A stretch of DNA of 64,000 bases from Tritrichomonas musculus (lineage: Eukaryota; Parabasalia; Tritrichomonadida; Tritrichomonadidae), in the NCBI GenBank assembly GCA_039105265.1, contig JAPFFF010000006.1, positions 5,828,001-5,892,000 on the forward strand. Direction: 5' to 3'. The position numbers and the translations under genes were made by a program. Of the stretch, positions 63,601 through 64,000 are shown in pieces (the first letter of the stretch is position 1; each line of letters begins with the position of its first letter). The notes beneath the pieces were generated by a model, which saw only the letters and a list, made by a program, of their open reading frames with translations, searched no databases and was not told where the DNA came from.

Positions 63601-64000
63601 CCTCCATGCATCATTATCTTCTTTATATGTTTGAATTTTACAGTTATCTTTAGGCGCTAACATTCCTTTATTAACTAATAACTCAAATGGGTTTCCTTGA
63701 TTATCATAACCAGCGAAAGTGTGTAATACTTTTTTATTAGCTTCATTTTTAGCAATACAAATAAAAGCAACTTCATGAGAACCTGGATTTTTACGTGTTA
63801 ATTTCAGAGGTATATTGAAACTGTAATTAGTACCTACCCATTCATTACCTTGTTTAGTCATTTTGTAATCAGTACCGAATGCTTCATCGTGAAACTCAAA
63901 CGTTTGACCTTCAATTAATGTGTCAAATTCAGGAGTACCAGGAACATATCCCCAATCTGCATAATATAAAGGATTTGTTTTATCATCTATTACACCGTAA
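60631..64000 (-). CDS. Long fibre-like Maverick protein (partial, N-terminus outside window)
   Basis: An internal ATG lies at 63859-63861, but the frame stays open for a further 46 codons to the right edge, so the true start is outside and at least 1122 residues are coded here. A beta-rich N-terminal region, with VPGTPEFDTLIEGQ upstream of that ATG, leads to a hydrophobic stretch (ISNFCFNFGGLMKVGAEGIFG). Then comes a long run of degenerate repeats with ALKT.....IP.DLVN..TLT.ALN, about residues 455-820 from the internal ATG. A beta-rich C-terminal domain ends the protein. Repeats of this kind occur in trimeric phage tail fibres and shaft proteins, so a surface or attachment role is plausible (inference). 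It is convergent with the 213-residue gene. Confidence 0.75.
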   Translation of the reverse strand, partial: YGVIDDKTNPLYYADWGYVPGTPEFDTLIEGQTFEFHDEAFGTDYKMTKQGNEWVGTNYSFNIPLKLTRKNPGSHEVAFICIAKNEANKKVLHTFAGYDNQGNPFELLVNKGMLAPKDNCKIQTYKEDNDAWRVYIYPVKDFANCTYSATLNINNKTYDFIVDFEYKSSGLNNYKLQSDNYFELLEYHYTSPLQVGNPPYGLILYMPKDDELIYTIADVSYQKGMNTFEFLANTGYYTVSPRPEACTTLYTNFNIQTSGVVIGENIESHVFVLNSLSNTVDIAVNQISALQNYCAKLEKEINDMKNKTNWFDVVMDVVQISNFCFNFGGLMKVGAEGIFGALKLAFSKNAGSTVKEVAYVDEIIDDGLVLAPHEVVEEKPYVETEIIIPDERLCFKYYCEHIETNYKIDVSFMVDDIGEMYRIYEYEYKENGSIECLNSDVTDISAINCELVYEFPYLLIYGRIQPSFVKLKYTPAAKNDNELLLGETLTNNQLLTASATKKLIENHKNHLNESFTNKLSETLNNYATVRYVQDNNPSYTYLNANFKNNNQLTNILNNYSSKEEVNTLLSSYALKTDIQTIPDDLVNSETLTNALKTRQLEYTTVKEKANLTNEDEYATATYVLTLKKPSPNFIIKITFRWINADGDNDWYAITANVINNTVSNKKLVNGTNGSTSSKKFTFQGLEGKVNMTSRMISYLTYKNGVITMPACIAQGTYDYINYDPNETYFIENVIYGSDLNDYALKTDIKELPTDLINETTLTTTLNDYALKTELAEAIPSIPDDLVNNKTLTNALNAYVLKTELAEAIPTIPNDLVNESALSTALATALEPYAKLANLSEYAKNQDLPDMTQYETKTTAEGKYALKADISKEYFTDSSGEVYIKDPNNILTLGGANQTCSDAPLMVMKPNHSRNARILSIGNQLDSSKERWLDFDINVKSDEATIKYNEITALKITQSKVCIMNAYDMDGNAYAKINSNTTITHYCPIEESMNSINDFVIGAPVYMTGKVYKQVKNEWIPSTETDTTDCICSVKTNGRWNEYVGICVKIDEVNKCVTFASGGDYLVKVTDTSCYGIGDEVFIDEGELKTLTSQTAITSKIHRTTVGVITAKINDKMLAVFKT

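Larger units (their letters stand above)
52716..64000. mobile_element. Maverick/Polinton element, left part (right end outside window)
   Basis: A protein-primed type family B DNA polymerase next to a retroviral-type integrase, with several small proteins and a long fibre-like protein in tightly packed convergent order, is diagnostic of Maverick/Polinton transposons, which are very abundant in trichomonads. Subterminal tandem repeats lie at 52912-53252. The precise left terminus and 6-bp target duplication cannot be fixed because the right inverted repeat is not in view; 52716 is a best guess within about 52.7-52.9 kb. Capsid, packaging ATPase and protease genes expected in this family are not seen here and would lie to the right if present. 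Confidence 0.85.

Noticed and set aside
63859-63861. ATG as true start of the fibre-like gene
   Set aside because: The frame remains open for 46 more codons up to the window edge with protein-like content.

Overview
The window looks like nuclear DNA of a parabasalid protist, most likely a trichomonad (Tritrichomonas or Trichomonas type). The DNA is very A+T-rich and the genes appear intronless. Several carry a TCA-Y-W initiator a few bases before the ATG. The gene families are typical of trichomonads: Sel1-repeat protein kinases, BspA-like leucine-rich repeat proteins, a BTB/coiled-coil/discoidin-type protein, a bacterial-looking GH3 glycosidase and a Maverick/Polinton DNA transposon. The species call is inference; no rRNA or other decisive marker is present.

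Region 1 (1-9634) holds three protein kinase genes: a truncated probable pseudokinase leaving the left edge (-), an 841-residue Sel1-repeat kinase (-) and a 1314-residue Sel1-repeat kinase with a C-terminal membrane anchor (+). Two miniature inverted-repeat elements sit between them; one ends about 6 bp before the start codon of the large kinase and contains its likely initiator. Region 2 (9635-15330) has no credible gene but holds a 3-kb foldback element with about 410-bp inverted arms, one arm split by a 1.3-kb insertion. Region 3 (15331-19831) holds a GH3 beta-glucosidase-like gene of conspicuously higher G+C, a (TTTTG)n tract and a frameshifted BTB/discoidin-type gene.

Region 4 (about 20.34-49.6 kb, with a displaced piece at 51.7-51.9 kb) is the most striking: six head-to-tail copies of a 4709-bp unit. 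Each unit carries a cluster of short hairpin modules (candidate small RNAs), a 38-codon ORF, an 880-residue ankyrin/LRR membrane-anchored protein gene (-), a 63-codon ORF (+) and a tRNA-like sequence with intact Pol III boxes. Interior copies look identical. The right-hand copy is identical over one half and diverged over the other, as expected for unequal crossing-over or gene conversion. Beyond it are partial units that lack the protein gene, one of them split by about 2.1 kb of inserted DNA that includes a 1559-bp element with inverted ends and a 7-bp target duplication.

Region 5 (about 52.7 kb to the right edge) is the left part of a Maverick/Polinton. It has subterminal repeats, an unknown 160-residue protein, a protein-primed family B DNA polymerase, an integrase broken by one in-frame stop, three small proteins and a very long fibre-like protein that runs off the window. 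Its genes are packed convergently and several share an upstream A+T-rich motif unlike the host initiator. Polymerase and integrase would serve element copying and insertion; the others are probably virion-like or accessory proteins.
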